This document shows, one piece after another, positions 27,191 to 35,147 of a stretch of DNA of 59,898 nucleotides. How positions within the stretch are numbered: the first letter of the stretch is position 1; every line of letters begins with the position of its first letter. Made by a program: the position numbers and the translations under genes. The notes below the pieces were generated by a model, which saw only the letters and a program-made list of their open reading frames with translations, did not search any database and was not told where the DNA came from. Origin of the DNA: CAZTZL01 sp964617625 (GTDB taxonomy: Bacteria > Zhuqueibacterota > QNDG01 > DSAB01); contig CAZTZL010000011.1 in the NCBI GenBank assembly GCA_964617625.1, forward strand, positions 1 through 59,898, in the 5' to 3' direction.

Positions 27191-27554
27191 ATATTTTATA
27201 TTTTGTCTTTTGATGTGTACATTCTTGTGGATAAATGGTCCGGCAAAAGATCAGGCCGTTTCATCCGTTCAGGATACAGTGGGGCAGAAGACGGGCGGAA
27301 ATGGAGGAGATGACGGATTGGATGGGGATGAGCTGTTCCTGGATGAGATCGAAATTAAGGGAAGGGTGGAAAAACCCAGTGTGATTATTATGCCCAAACG
27401 CATCGATCCGGAAGTGGGAGAGGTTCATCTTGAAAGAGAATTTGAACAGGAGCTCAAAGAGGGAATGGGGGAGATTCCGGAAGTGGATGATGAAACCAAT
27501 CGGGTTGAAAACGTTCAGAGCATTAAAAGAGCAATAAACAAGGATAGAAAATAA
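27183..27554 (+). CDS. small exported protein of the motor operon
   Basis: A 123-residue protein with an N-terminal signal peptide or anchor (about 5-21) and a mature acidic part. A Gly/Asp-rich stretch (about 35-50) leads to LDEIEIKGRVEKPSVIIMPKR and a charged helix. I do not recognise a family. The ATG at 27183 lies inside the last codons of the TPR gene (8-bp overlap), so the two are probably coupled; the TolQ gene starts 42 bp later after AGGGAGG. Possibly a periplasmic adaptor; function unknown. Confidence 0.65.
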   Translation: MNKYFIFCLLMCTFLWINGPAKDQAVSSVQDTVGQKTGGNGGDDGLDGDELFLDEIEIKGRVEKPSVIIMPKRIDPEVGEVHLEREFEQELKEGMGEIPEVDDETNRVENVQSIKRAINKDRK

Positions 27555-27596
27555 TTAACTCAATTATTTTTAGATTGATTTTCAGGGAGGTATTGT

Positions 27597-28247
27597 ATGG
27601 CAGAATTTTGGAACAGTTTTAATCCTGGTACGAGCGGCTGGCTGTTTATGTGGATTCTATTAATTGTCGCCGGATTTATGATTGCGATTGCGGTTGAGAG
27701 AACACTCTATATCTATTTTAAATCCAGTATTGATACGAACCGGTTTATGTTTAAAATTCGTAAACTTGTATTAAGTAAAGATTACACACGGGCCATAGCG
27801 CTGTGTCAATCAATGAGGGACAAGGCGCTTCCACAGATCGTTCATTCCGCTTTGCAGAGAATCAGTAAAAATGATAAATTAGATCCAAAATCAATCCAGA
27901 TGGCAATTGACGAAGGGACTCTGGAGGTTATTCCAAAACTTCAGTCCCGTACCAGTTATCTGGCGATGATCGGCAATATCGCCACATTAATCGGTTTGAT
28001 GGGAACCATCTATGGATTAATTATCGCTTTCCGTTCGGTTGGCGGACCGGGTATTGATGTAGCGGAAAAGTCGCGCCTTCTTGCCCAGGGGATATCCGTG
28101 GCCATGAATACCACTTTATTGGGACTGGCCATAGCGATTCCTGCGATTTTAATGTACACTGTGCTGTACAATAAGACCAATCAAATCATAGACGAAATTG
28201 ACGAGCATTCGGTAAAGTTTATTAATTTGGTCAGTTCGGAGGATTAA
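27597..28247 (+). CDS. MotA/TolQ/ExbB proton-channel protein
   Basis: A 216-residue inner-membrane protein with three transmembrane helices (about 15-35, 120-145 and 158-185). The signature of the family is the segment IGNIATLIGLMGTIYGLIIAF and later ISVAMNTTLLGLAIAIPAILMY. Such proteins form pentameric channels around a TolR/ExbD dimer and convert ion flow into motion or force. Followed 5 bp later by the first TolR-like gene, so a motor of the TolQR/ExbBD/AglRQS type is encoded. Confidence 0.93.
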   Translation: MAEFWNSFNPGTSGWLFMWILLIVAGFMIAIAVERTLYIYFKSSIDTNRFMFKIRKLVLSKDYTRAIALCQSMRDKALPQIVHSALQRISKNDKLDPKSIQMAIDEGTLEVIPKLQSRTSYLAMIGNIATLIGLMGTIYGLIIAFRSVGGPGIDVAEKSRLLAQGISVAMNTTLLGLAIAIPAILMYTVLYNKTNQIIDEIDEHSVKFINLVSSED

Positions 28248-28252
28248 GTTTC

Positions 28253-28861
28253 ATGCCCTATTCTCCTTCAAAAAGATTGAGACACGGTTCGGATTATGTC
28301 TCAGCGAATATTACACCCATGATGAACCTGATGGTTGTCCTGATTCCTTTGCTTCTGGCCTCGGCAGAATATGTTCGGCTTGGTATTATCGAGATGAATC
28401 TCCGGCCTGCGGCTACGGGTGAAGAAGCGCTCTCCAGTGATTACGTAAAAGCGAAGCGATTTGAAAAGAAACTGGACCTCGCCGTAACGATTACCGATCG
28501 AGGATTTTATATTTCCAGCCAATTTGCCGTATTGGGCGGAGCGAGAACAGGGGATCCCAGCATTCCGAATATTCGGAATGAAAATGATTCACTGGTGCAT
28601 AATTATCAGGTTCTTTCGGAAAAACTTTATGAAATTAAAAGTAAGGTGGCCAAGGAGATCGACAGACTGAGAAACGGTTCTCCGTATAACAGATATCCGG
28701 AATTGCTTTACCCGGATTCTTCGGGGATTATTATTGCTGCCGAGTCAGACATCGCGTACCAGACTGTCGTCAGCACAATGGACGCGGTTCATCTCTATCG
28801 GCATGATGGCACGGTCGCCTCACTTTTTCAAGATGTTTCATTGAGTCCTGTTATCGAGTAA
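28253..28861 (+). CDS. ExbD/TolR-like protein, ion-site Asp replaced by Asn
   Basis: A 202-residue protein with one N-terminal transmembrane helix (about 20-38) and a periplasmic domain. The helix starts ITPMMNLMVVLIPLLLAS. The residue equivalent to the essential Asp of ExbD (Asp25) and TolR (Asp23) is Asn25 here, codon AAC at 28325-28327. The next gene encodes a paralogue with the Asp. The periplasmic domain has an insertion relative to typical TolR (about 90-160). Likely forms a heterodimeric plug with the paralogue, with only one protonatable residue. Confidence 0.85.
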   Translation: MPYSPSKRLRHGSDYVSANITPMMNLMVVLIPLLLASAEYVRLGIIEMNLRPAATGEEALSSDYVKAKRFEKKLDLAVTITDRGFYISSQFAVLGGARTGDPSIPNIRNENDSLVHNYQVLSEKLYEIKSKVAKEIDRLRNGSPYNRYPELLYPDSSGIIIAAESDIAYQTVVSTMDAVHLYRHDGTVASLFQDVSLSPVIE

Positions 28862-28875
28862 AAAGGCAGTATTAT

Positions 28876-29367
28876 ATGGCATATATTTCCCTGCATAAAA
28901 AACGAATCCGACGCGGTTCAGGTGAAGTCAAACTTCAACTGACTTCCATGATGGATATGTTCACCATTATTCTCGTATTCCTGTTGAAAACCTATTCAAC
29001 ACAGGGTCAGCTCATCAATCCTTCCCAGAATCTGACATTACCTGTTTCCCAAACACAGCATCCGCCTGAGGTGGGGCTGGATGTGACAGTTTCGACCCAG
29101 CGTATTTTGGTGAACGGCAAATCTGTCGAACAAATTGAAACAATCGCAAGACAGGAACAATATTTGATTCCCAAACTTCAGAATGAATTGCTGAAATATG
29201 CAAATCAGGCCGAACAAATGGAAAAAAATTATGGTGTGAAATTCTCCGGAAAAGTAACGATACAGGGAGATAAACGATTGCCCTACCGGTATCTCATGAA
29301 AGTGATGTACACCTGCGCACAGTCAAAGTATCCCAACATGCGTTTTGTTGTTTACATGGAAGAATAA
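28876..29367 (+). CDS. ExbD/TolR-like protein with conserved Asp
   Basis: A 163-residue protein, basic at the N-terminus (HKKRIRRGSGEVKLQLTS), with one membrane helix (about 25-43) containing Asp27 in SMMDMFTIILVFLL, the expected protonation site. The periplasmic domain (about 55-163) ends with the ExbD-like LPYRYLMKVMYTCAQSKYPNMRFVV. It lies 14 bp after its Asn-bearing paralogue and 2 bp before the TonB-like gene. Confidence 0.9.
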   Translation: MAYISLHKKRIRRGSGEVKLQLTSMMDMFTIILVFLLKTYSTQGQLINPSQNLTLPVSQTQHPPEVGLDVTVSTQRILVNGKSVEQIETIARQEQYLIPKLQNELLKYANQAEQMEKNYGVKFSGKVTIQGDKRLPYRYLMKVMYTCAQSKYPNMRFVVYMEE

Positions 29368-29369
29368 TC

Positions 29370-30488
29370 ATGACGGATGGATCGACATTGAAAGTTTCCG
29401 GTAAAGTGAATCCCAATGCGGCCAGGGAATTCCAAAAGTCTTTTTTTGAAGGCTGGGACAAACAGTTTATCGCGATTCTTTGCCTTTCTATATTTATAGA
29501 AGCGGTTGTTGTTTTTATTATGACAAGACATCCGGTGGATATTTATTCGGAAAGGGAAATCACCCGGATTCAGGAACAGTATGTCAATTTTGTTCTGAAA
29601 GAGGATGTAAAAAAAGAAGAAATTGCAGGCAAGATCGGTATGGTTTCTGAGAATGGCAAAGAGAAAGCTGGCAAAGAAGACGGTACTGATGAAGCGGATA
29701 ACAAAAAAGGTGAGGAAAAAGGAGACGGAAAAAAGGCCGGAGATAAAACCGGAGGAAATGGAGAGCGCAGAAGTGCCGAGAACCGTCAAGCGGCCAGAAT
29801 AGCCGCCGCTGAAGCAAGGCGGGTTTCGAGAGAACAGATTTCCCGGGAAGTGAGTAACAAGGGACTTTTACGGTTACTCACAGGAACCGGGAGTGCTGCA
29901 CAGGGAGAAGCAGTATCCGGATTTTTTACGGATAACGGCTCCAAGGGAGGTGTGAGCGATGATTTGGACCGCGTGCTTTCAGGAGCTGGCGGTTTGAAAA
30001 CACAAGGTGCTTCCGGATTGGGAGAAGGGGGAGGATCAGGACAGTCAGCCCGGGGAACACGATCCGATAAAAAAGCTTCAATCGATGATCTTGTTTCGGA
30101 TTTGGGCAGCGCTGGTTCAGGGCAGTTGTCCCGAAGCGGGGAATTGATTGTCGAGGCGCCATCCGAAATAGGAGGAGTCGGAAGAAAGAGCATTTATCGC
30201 AGCCCGGATGCCATTCACGAAGTCCTTCTATCCCACGTCCCGGCGGTCCGTTATTGTTACGAACGTGAACTGAAACGCAATCCCGAACTGAAAGGGAAAA
30301 TTGTTGTCAAGATCACCGTGGCTCCGGACGGGAGTGTCAATGAAGCGGAAATTGTCTCATCCACAATGAACAACGAACGGGTCGAACGCTGTATACTCGC
30401 CAGAATCCGTCTGTGGAAAGATTTTCAAGCGATCGATCCGAAAGAAGGGGATGTGACGTTCCGGCAGGTGTATACGTTCGGATATTGA
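29370..30488 (+). CDS. TonB-like protein with AgmX/PglI-type C-terminal domain
   Basis: A 372-residue protein: cytoplasmic N-terminus (1-31), one transmembrane helix (about 32-50), a long Lys/Glu/Gly-rich periplasmic linker (about 70-260, expected to be extended and flexible), and a C-terminal domain (about 280-372). That domain has VRYCYERELKRNPELKGK, KITVAPDGSVNEAEI and RVERCILARIRLW, which match the AgmX/PglI tail seen in myxobacterial energised envelope proteins. The two Cys in it may form a disulfide. It should transmit force from the TolQR-like motor to outer-envelope partners such as the TPR proteins. Last gene before a terminator. Confidence 0.85.
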   Translation: MTDGSTLKVSGKVNPNAAREFQKSFFEGWDKQFIAILCLSIFIEAVVVFIMTRHPVDIYSEREITRIQEQYVNFVLKEDVKKEEIAGKIGMVSENGKEKAGKEDGTDEADNKKGEEKGDGKKAGDKTGGNGERRSAENRQAARIAAAEARRVSREQISREVSNKGLLRLLTGTGSAAQGEAVSGFFTDNGSKGGVSDDLDRVLSGAGGLKTQGASGLGEGGGSGQSARGTRSDKKASIDDLVSDLGSAGSGQLSRSGELIVEAPSEIGGVGRKSIYRSPDAIHEVLLSHVPAVRYCYERELKRNPELKGKIVVKITVAPDGSVNEAEIVSSTMNNERVERCILARIRLWKDFQAIDPKEGDVTFRQVYTFGY

Positions 30489-30517
30489 TTGTTTTGAAAA
30501 CAGATATGGATTCTTTT

Positions 30518-30550
30518 AAACCGCTTCATTTGTATAAGAGCGGTTTTTTT
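30518..30550 (+). terminator. terminator of the TPR/TolQR operon
   Basis: AAACCGCT at 30518-30525 pairs with AGCGGTTT from 30539 and is followed by a T-run, 30 nt after the last stop codon of the motor operon. Confidence 0.9.
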
Positions 30551-30934
30551 CTTTTGGGTGGAGATTTTGTGTTTTCTGGTTGGGCAAAATTATAAGCTAA
30601 TGGGCAATAATAATTAGTTTAGATATAACGAAATGGTATTCACCTGACAGTTTATAGGTTCGATACGTGTTGAGCTCGATCGGACTTTGATCGCACCAAG
30701 TTCTATCCTGATGTTTGTAATGTAAAGGGGCTGCCTTCGTTCTATGTTGTTGGGAAATACAAAAAACCATTCCCACTCTGGATTCCCGCTTTCGCAGGAA
30801 CGACAATCCGTTGTTTGTTCCATAACTAACCAATCCATGATTACATATTGCATTTCATTCCTAAATAGTGTATCTTTTAACTCATTATAGTAAGAATAAT
30901 TGAATATTCTATTTTTGATAATTTGGAGTATGCT
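30551..30934. other. intergenic region before aspS, with a repeat fragment
   Basis: No gene is credible here. Bases 30767-30810 contain TTCCCACTCTGGATTCCCGC and CGCAGGAACGAC, words shared with the dyad repeat at 4110-4204. A weak promoter-like pair, TTGCAT at 30848-30853 and TATCTT at 30871-30876 with a 17-bp spacer, could serve aspS. Confidence 0.4.
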
Positions 30935-32713
30935 GTGTCAACTCGAAAATGGAAACGCACGTATACCTGCGGTCAATTGACTAAGGAAAATCAGGGGCAA
31001 ACAGTAACGCTGGTCGGCTGGGTGGCGAGCCAGCGGGATCACGGAGAACTGATTTTTATCGATTTGAGGGATCGATGGGGGACCACACAAATCGTTTTTC
31101 ACCCGGAGCAGAATCAAACCCTCACGGAAAAAGCGAAAAAACTTCGAATGGAAACGGTGATCGGAATTCAGGGTGAAGTGGTGCTTCGCCCCAAAGAGAT
31201 GATTAATAAAGAATTGAATACGGGTGCAATCGAGGTTGCTGTAAAAGACCTCATCGTGTTTAACGAATCCAGACCGGTTCCCTTTCCGATCAAGGATCCC
31301 TGTGATGCGCTCGATGAAACACGATTCAAATTCCGTTATCTCGATCTCAGGCGGCCCCGGATGCAAAAGAATCTGCTGCTCAGGCATCGCATGGCGCAGG
31401 AAGTGAGAAAATATTTTGACGAAGAGGGATTTGTCGAAATCGAAACACCGTTTCTCATGAAGAGCACGCCGGAAGGGGCAAGAGACTATCTTGTGCCAAG
31501 CCGGATTCACAAGGGGAAATTCTATGCGCTTCCACAATCTCCGCAGACGTACAAACAGCTCCTCATGGTTTCCGGATTCGACCGGTATTTTCAAATCGTC
31601 CGTTGTTTCCGGGATGAGGATTTACGCGCGGACCGCCAGCCGGAATTTACGCAAATCGATGTGGAAATGTCCTTCATTGATGAAGAAGATATTATTGAGA
31701 CCGTGGAAAAACTCATGGTCCGCTTGTTCCAAAAAATTCTCGGAAAAGAAATCAAGAAACCGTTTCCGCGAATTTCATATGACGAAGCCATGAAAAAATA
31801 CGGCACGGATCGTCCCGATATACGATACGGTATGGAGATTATCGATATTACTGAGATCGCAGCAAAGACCGATTTTAAAGTGTTCAGTGATACCGTAAAA
31901 CAAGGCGGAAAAGTCCGGGGGATTCTCCTGAAAAAAGGAGGGCAGCTTTCCAGAAAAAAAGTTGATCAGCTGACCGCAACTATTCAGGATTTTGGCGCCA
32001 AAGGTTTGGTCACGATTCAAATCGGGGATGAGATCGTTTCTCCGGTTAAAAAATTTCTCAAACCGGAACAGTTGGGAAACATAATCAGTCAATTCAATGC
32101 AGAAAAAGAGGATGTCATTTTCATTGTTGCGGCTGAAGAAACAGTTTGCTGCGATGCGCTGGGGAATCTGCGACAGTTGCTTGCGAGAGAGTATGGACTC
32201 ATTCAAAAAGACCGATTCCAACCTCTCTGGATTGTCGATTTTCCTTTGCTCGAATGGAGCGATGAGGAAAACCGGTATCTTGCAAGGCATCATCCGTTTA
32301 CATCTCCAAAAGCCGAAGATTTGGAAAAAATCGAGTCCGCTCCCGGACAGGTGCGTGCCAGGGCTTACGATCTGGTTCTCAACGGTTCTGAAATCGCAGG
32401 AGGCAGTATTCGTATTCATCAAAGACCGGTTCAGGAACGGGTATTCAAGAGTTTGGGAATCGACCCGGAGGTTGCAAAGAAAAAGTTCGGTTATCTGATG
32501 GATGCGCTGGAGTACGGCGCGCCTCCGCATGGAGGCATTGCTTTCGGCTATGACCGCCTTGTTATGATTTTTTCAGGAGAAGAATCGATTCGTGAAGTGA
32601 TTGCCTTTCCGAAAACCACCAGCGCTCTCTCTTTGATGGACGGATCGCCATCGGAAATTGATCCTGCACAGCTTAAAGAGTTGGGTTTGAAATCAGAATT
32701 GGATTTTTCATGA
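30935..32713 (+). CDS. aspS: aspartyl-tRNA synthetase, probable non-discriminating form
   Basis: A 592-residue class II synthetase that charges tRNA-Asp. It has the OB-fold anticodon domain (1-110), the core with FRYLDLRRP, the active-site TPEGARDYLVP, the flipping-loop and ATP-site CFRDEDLRADRQPEFTQID, a bacterial GAD insertion (about 290-420) and the motif-3 region AFGYDRLVMI. The GTG at 30935 is chosen because GGAG lies 6 nt upstream; the in-frame TTG at 30923 overlaps that site. His36 in QRDHGELIF sits where E. coli has Leu30; His there marks enzymes that also charge tRNA-Asn, which would need GatCAB elsewhere in the genome. Confidence 0.95.
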   Translation: MSTRKWKRTYTCGQLTKENQGQTVTLVGWVASQRDHGELIFIDLRDRWGTTQIVFHPEQNQTLTEKAKKLRMETVIGIQGEVVLRPKEMINKELNTGAIEVAVKDLIVFNESRPVPFPIKDPCDALDETRFKFRYLDLRRPRMQKNLLLRHRMAQEVRKYFDEEGFVEIETPFLMKSTPEGARDYLVPSRIHKGKFYALPQSPQTYKQLLMVSGFDRYFQIVRCFRDEDLRADRQPEFTQIDVEMSFIDEEDIIETVEKLMVRLFQKILGKEIKKPFPRISYDEAMKKYGTDRPDIRYGMEIIDITEIAAKTDFKVFSDTVKQGGKVRGILLKKGGQLSRKKVDQLTATIQDFGAKGLVTIQIGDEIVSPVKKFLKPEQLGNIISQFNAEKEDVIFIVAAEETVCCDALGNLRQLLAREYGLIQKDRFQPLWIVDFPLLEWSDEENRYLARHHPFTSPKAEDLEKIESAPGQVRARAYDLVLNGSEIAGGSIRIHQRPVQERVFKSLGIDPEVAKKKFGYLMDALEYGAPPHGGIAFGYDRLVMIFSGEESIREVIAFPKTTSALSLMDGSPSEIDPAQLKELGLKSELDFS

Positions 32714-32754
32714 TTTTTATTTTATTGGAAAACCGTTCATTGTTATTTTTTTCC

Positions 32755-32783
32755 TTGACAATTCCATTTTTTTTTGTTATAAT
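32755..32783 (+). promoter_or_regulatory. perfect-consensus sigma70 promoter
   Basis: TTGACA at 32755-32760, a 17-bp spacer and TATAAT at 32778-32783: all twelve consensus bases. It lies 53 bp before the small lipoprotein gene and predicts very strong constitutive transcription. Confidence 0.9.
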
Positions 32784-32835
32784 TTCTTAAATCATATTAA
32801 ATTAATGGAATGCAAATCAAAAGGAGGTGTAGGGC

Positions 32836-33105
32836 ATGGCAAGAGGTATACGTTTCAGTATGTTGTTTTTGTTTTCTCTTATTCTGGTAGCTTCTCTCCT
32901 TTTATCAGGATGTTCCCGTTATGCGAACGAGGAACAGCTCACCACGTTGGATGAGACAGAAGCTGCTGCTTCAGCGGCTGAACAGAAAGTCGCTGACAGT
33001 GAGAAAAAGAATGCTGAATTAAAAGCCACACTCGCAGAGAAGCAGGACGAACTGAAAAAAGCACAGGACGAAAAGGAAAGAATTGCAGCCTCGATGGCTC
33101 AATAA
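32836..33105 (+). CDS. small coiled-coil lipoprotein (Lpp-like role possible)
   Basis: An 89-residue protein with a textbook lipobox (LLSGC, Cys26) and a mature part that is one Ala/Glu/Lys-rich helix with heptad character. AAGGAGGTG precedes the ATG by about 6 nt. Size, abundance signals and structure recall Braun-type lipoproteins that tie outer membrane to wall, but there is no C-terminal Lys-type attachment residue (the end is ASMAQ), so covalent linkage is not supported. It is co-transcribed with the LysM gene. Confidence 0.8.
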   Translation: MARGIRFSMLFLFSLILVASLLLSGCSRYANEEQLTTLDETEAAASAAEQKVADSEKKNAELKATLAEKQDELKKAQDEKERIAASMAQ

Positions 33106-33150
33106 TCGTTCTTTTCGGGATCAATATTTTAAACAAAGGAGGACGAAAGA

Positions 33151-34005
33151 ATGAAAATAAAGGGTCAATTGTTTACTCTTCTTTTGGTGGTCACGATTCT
33201 GCTTCTCGCTTTCAGTGGCCTTGCGTTCAGCCAGGAAGAGGGAAAAATGAAGAAGGATCAGTATAAGGTCCAGCTGGCAGACGCTCAATCAAGGGAAGCT
33301 GCGGCAACAGAAAGGATCGCCACACTCGATGCTGAAAATCAGGAACTGGAACAACAAATCGCAGAATTGCAGACAGAAATTGATGCTGTAAAAGATGCGA
33401 CCTATGCGCTTCTTGGGACTGATCGAGCCGGCGTGCAAGCATACCGTGATAATCTGAACAGCATTGATGGTGAAATTGATGGATTGGCTGCGCTTGATCC
33501 TGAAGAGCTGTTCCGCCGCAAAAGTGAAATCAAGGATATTGAAGCTGAGATTCAGACAGCCAGGGAGAGCAAAATTGCTACGCTTTCCGAAATGGATGAG
33601 AAACTGGCTGCACTGGATGCAAAAGTTGCCGATTTGAAAGCCAGTTTACCCGCTAATATTTACGATCAGTATGTGGTAATTAAAGGCGACTATCTCTGGA
33701 AAATTTCAAAGAAAGATGAGATCTACGGCGATCCCTACCAGTGGATTCGTATTTATTGCGTGAACAAAGATCAGATCAAGAATCCGGATTTGATTCATCC
33801 CGATCAGGTTTTCAATATCGCCCGCGGTGTCGGAATGAATGAATATCTTGTTGTCAAAGGTGATTGGCTGGCAAAAATTGCGGCTTGTCCAAAGGTTCTC
33901 AATGATCCAACAAAATGGACCAAACTCTACGAAGCAAACAAGGATATCGTTTCCGATCCGAATTTGATCTATCCACATCAGGTGTTGACACTTCCTGCGG
34001 AATAA
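33151..34005 (+). CDS. exported coiled-coil protein with two LysM domains
   Basis: A 284-residue protein: signal peptide (1-27, cleavage near AFS), a long coiled coil (about 30-165) with Glu/Ala/Gln heptads, then two LysM-type domains. The first (about 172-222) holds YVVIKGDYLWKIS and NPDLIHPDQVFNI; the second (about 229-283) holds YLVVKGDWLAKI and DPNLIYPHQVLTLP. LysM modules bind glycan strands of peptidoglycan. The AAGGAGG before the ATG and the upstream consensus promoter suggest an abundant periplasmic protein that could act with the co-encoded lipoprotein to brace wall and outer membrane. Confidence 0.88.
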   Translation: MKIKGQLFTLLLVVTILLLAFSGLAFSQEEGKMKKDQYKVQLADAQSREAAATERIATLDAENQELEQQIAELQTEIDAVKDATYALLGTDRAGVQAYRDNLNSIDGEIDGLAALDPEELFRRKSEIKDIEAEIQTARESKIATLSEMDEKLAALDAKVADLKASLPANIYDQYVVIKGDYLWKISKKDEIYGDPYQWIRIYCVNKDQIKNPDLIHPDQVFNIARGVGMNEYLVVKGDWLAKIAACPKVLNDPTKWTKLYEANKDIVSDPNLIYPHQVLTLPAE

Positions 34006-34087
34006 GAATGTTGTGAAAGATGATTCTCGCATCATCGGAGAAATGATGCGAACCAAGATTAAAATATGACAGTTTAAAATTGACGAT

Positions 34088-34137
34088 AAAAAAGCTCTCA
34101 GTCCAAAGATATCTGTGAGGGACTGGGGGCTTTTTTA
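34088..34137 (+). terminator. terminator of the lipoprotein/LysM operon
   Basis: AAAAAGCTCTCAGTCC pairs with GGACTGGGGGCTTTTTT (two internal mismatches) and ends in a T-run. It finishes only 9 nt before the phoH start codon. Confidence 0.85.
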
Positions 34138-34145
34138 TATGGACA

Positions 34146-35135
34146 ATGGAAAAAATAAAAATATCCCTCAAAGGTGTCAATCAGTTGCTGTTGCTGGGAG
34201 CTCAGGACGAGTATCTTCACCTGATTGAAAGTGCATTCAAATCCAAGCTTGTCGTGAGAGGGGATGAAGTCATTGTCTCCGGCGAAAAGGAATCTGCCGA
34301 TGAATTGGGAAGGTTGTTTACAGAGCTTATCTTTCTTGTCAATCGGAACAATCGTCTCGATAAGGAAGATGTTTTAACTGTAATCGATATGATCAAGTCG
34401 GGTGGCAGCCGTGTCACGAACAACTCGGGGCAGGAAGCACCTGTTGTGTTTTATGGGAAAAAGGGACTAATTCGCCCGAAAACACAGGGACAGGAATCCT
34501 ATTATAGAGCGGCGCAACAGAATGATATTGTTTTTGTAATCGGGCCGGCAGGAACCGGGAAAACGTATCTTGCAGTAGCGATGGCTCTGACCAAACTGAG
34601 AGAGAAATCTGTGAACCGGCTCATTTTAACCCGTCCTGCAATCGAAGCCGGGGAGAGTCTGGGATTTCTTCCGGGGGATATGATGGACAAAGTCGATCCC
34701 TATTTGCGCCCACTAACCGATGCACTGTTTGACATGCTTCCCTCGGATCAATTGCAAAAATTTGTGGAAAGAAAAATTATAGAAATCGTTCCATTGGCCT
34801 ACATGAGAGGCAGGACACTTAACGACGCTTTTGTCATTCTTGATGAAGCACAGAACACCTCTCCGGTTCAAATGAAAATGTTTCTCACACGGCTGGGGAT
34901 CAATTCAAAAGCAATCGTGACCGGAGATGTAACACAAATCGATCTTCCTGAAAAGACGCCATCAGGACTAATTCAGATCCAGAATATTTTAAAAGAAATA
35001 GAAGGAATTGCTTTTATCGCTTTGGATAAAAAAGATGTGGTGAGACACCGCCTGGTGAAGGAGATTATCCAGGCTTATGAAATATATCATTCAGCTGATA
35101 ATGACAGTTCGAATGGTGCTGTGAATAAAAAATAA
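34146..35135 (+). CDS. phoH: PhoH-family ATPase (YbeZ)
   Basis: A 329-residue P-loop ATPase linked to RNA metabolism and often partnered with YbeY. The N-terminal KH-like region (1-110) has the family opening ISLKGVNQLLLLGAQDEYL. The ATPase domain has the Walker A GPAGTGKTYLA near 134, the Walker B VILDEAQNTSP, and TRPAIEAGESLGFLPGD. The ATG at 34146 fits the conserved N-terminus but has no ribosome-binding site, and the preceding terminator ends 9 nt upstream. It heads the phoH-HD-ybeY-corC cluster. Confidence 0.95.
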   Translation: MEKIKISLKGVNQLLLLGAQDEYLHLIESAFKSKLVVRGDEVIVSGEKESADELGRLFTELIFLVNRNNRLDKEDVLTVIDMIKSGGSRVTNNSGQEAPVVFYGKKGLIRPKTQGQESYYRAAQQNDIVFVIGPAGTGKTYLAVAMALTKLREKSVNRLILTRPAIEAGESLGFLPGDMMDKVDPYLRPLTDALFDMLPSDQLQKFVERKIIEIVPLAYMRGRTLNDAFVILDEAQNTSPVQMKMFLTRLGINSKAIVTGDVTQIDLPEKTPSGLIQIQNILKEIEGIAFIALDKKDVVRHRLVKEIIQAYEIYHSADNDSSNGAVNKK

Positions 35136-35147
35136 TTGGGAAGAGTC

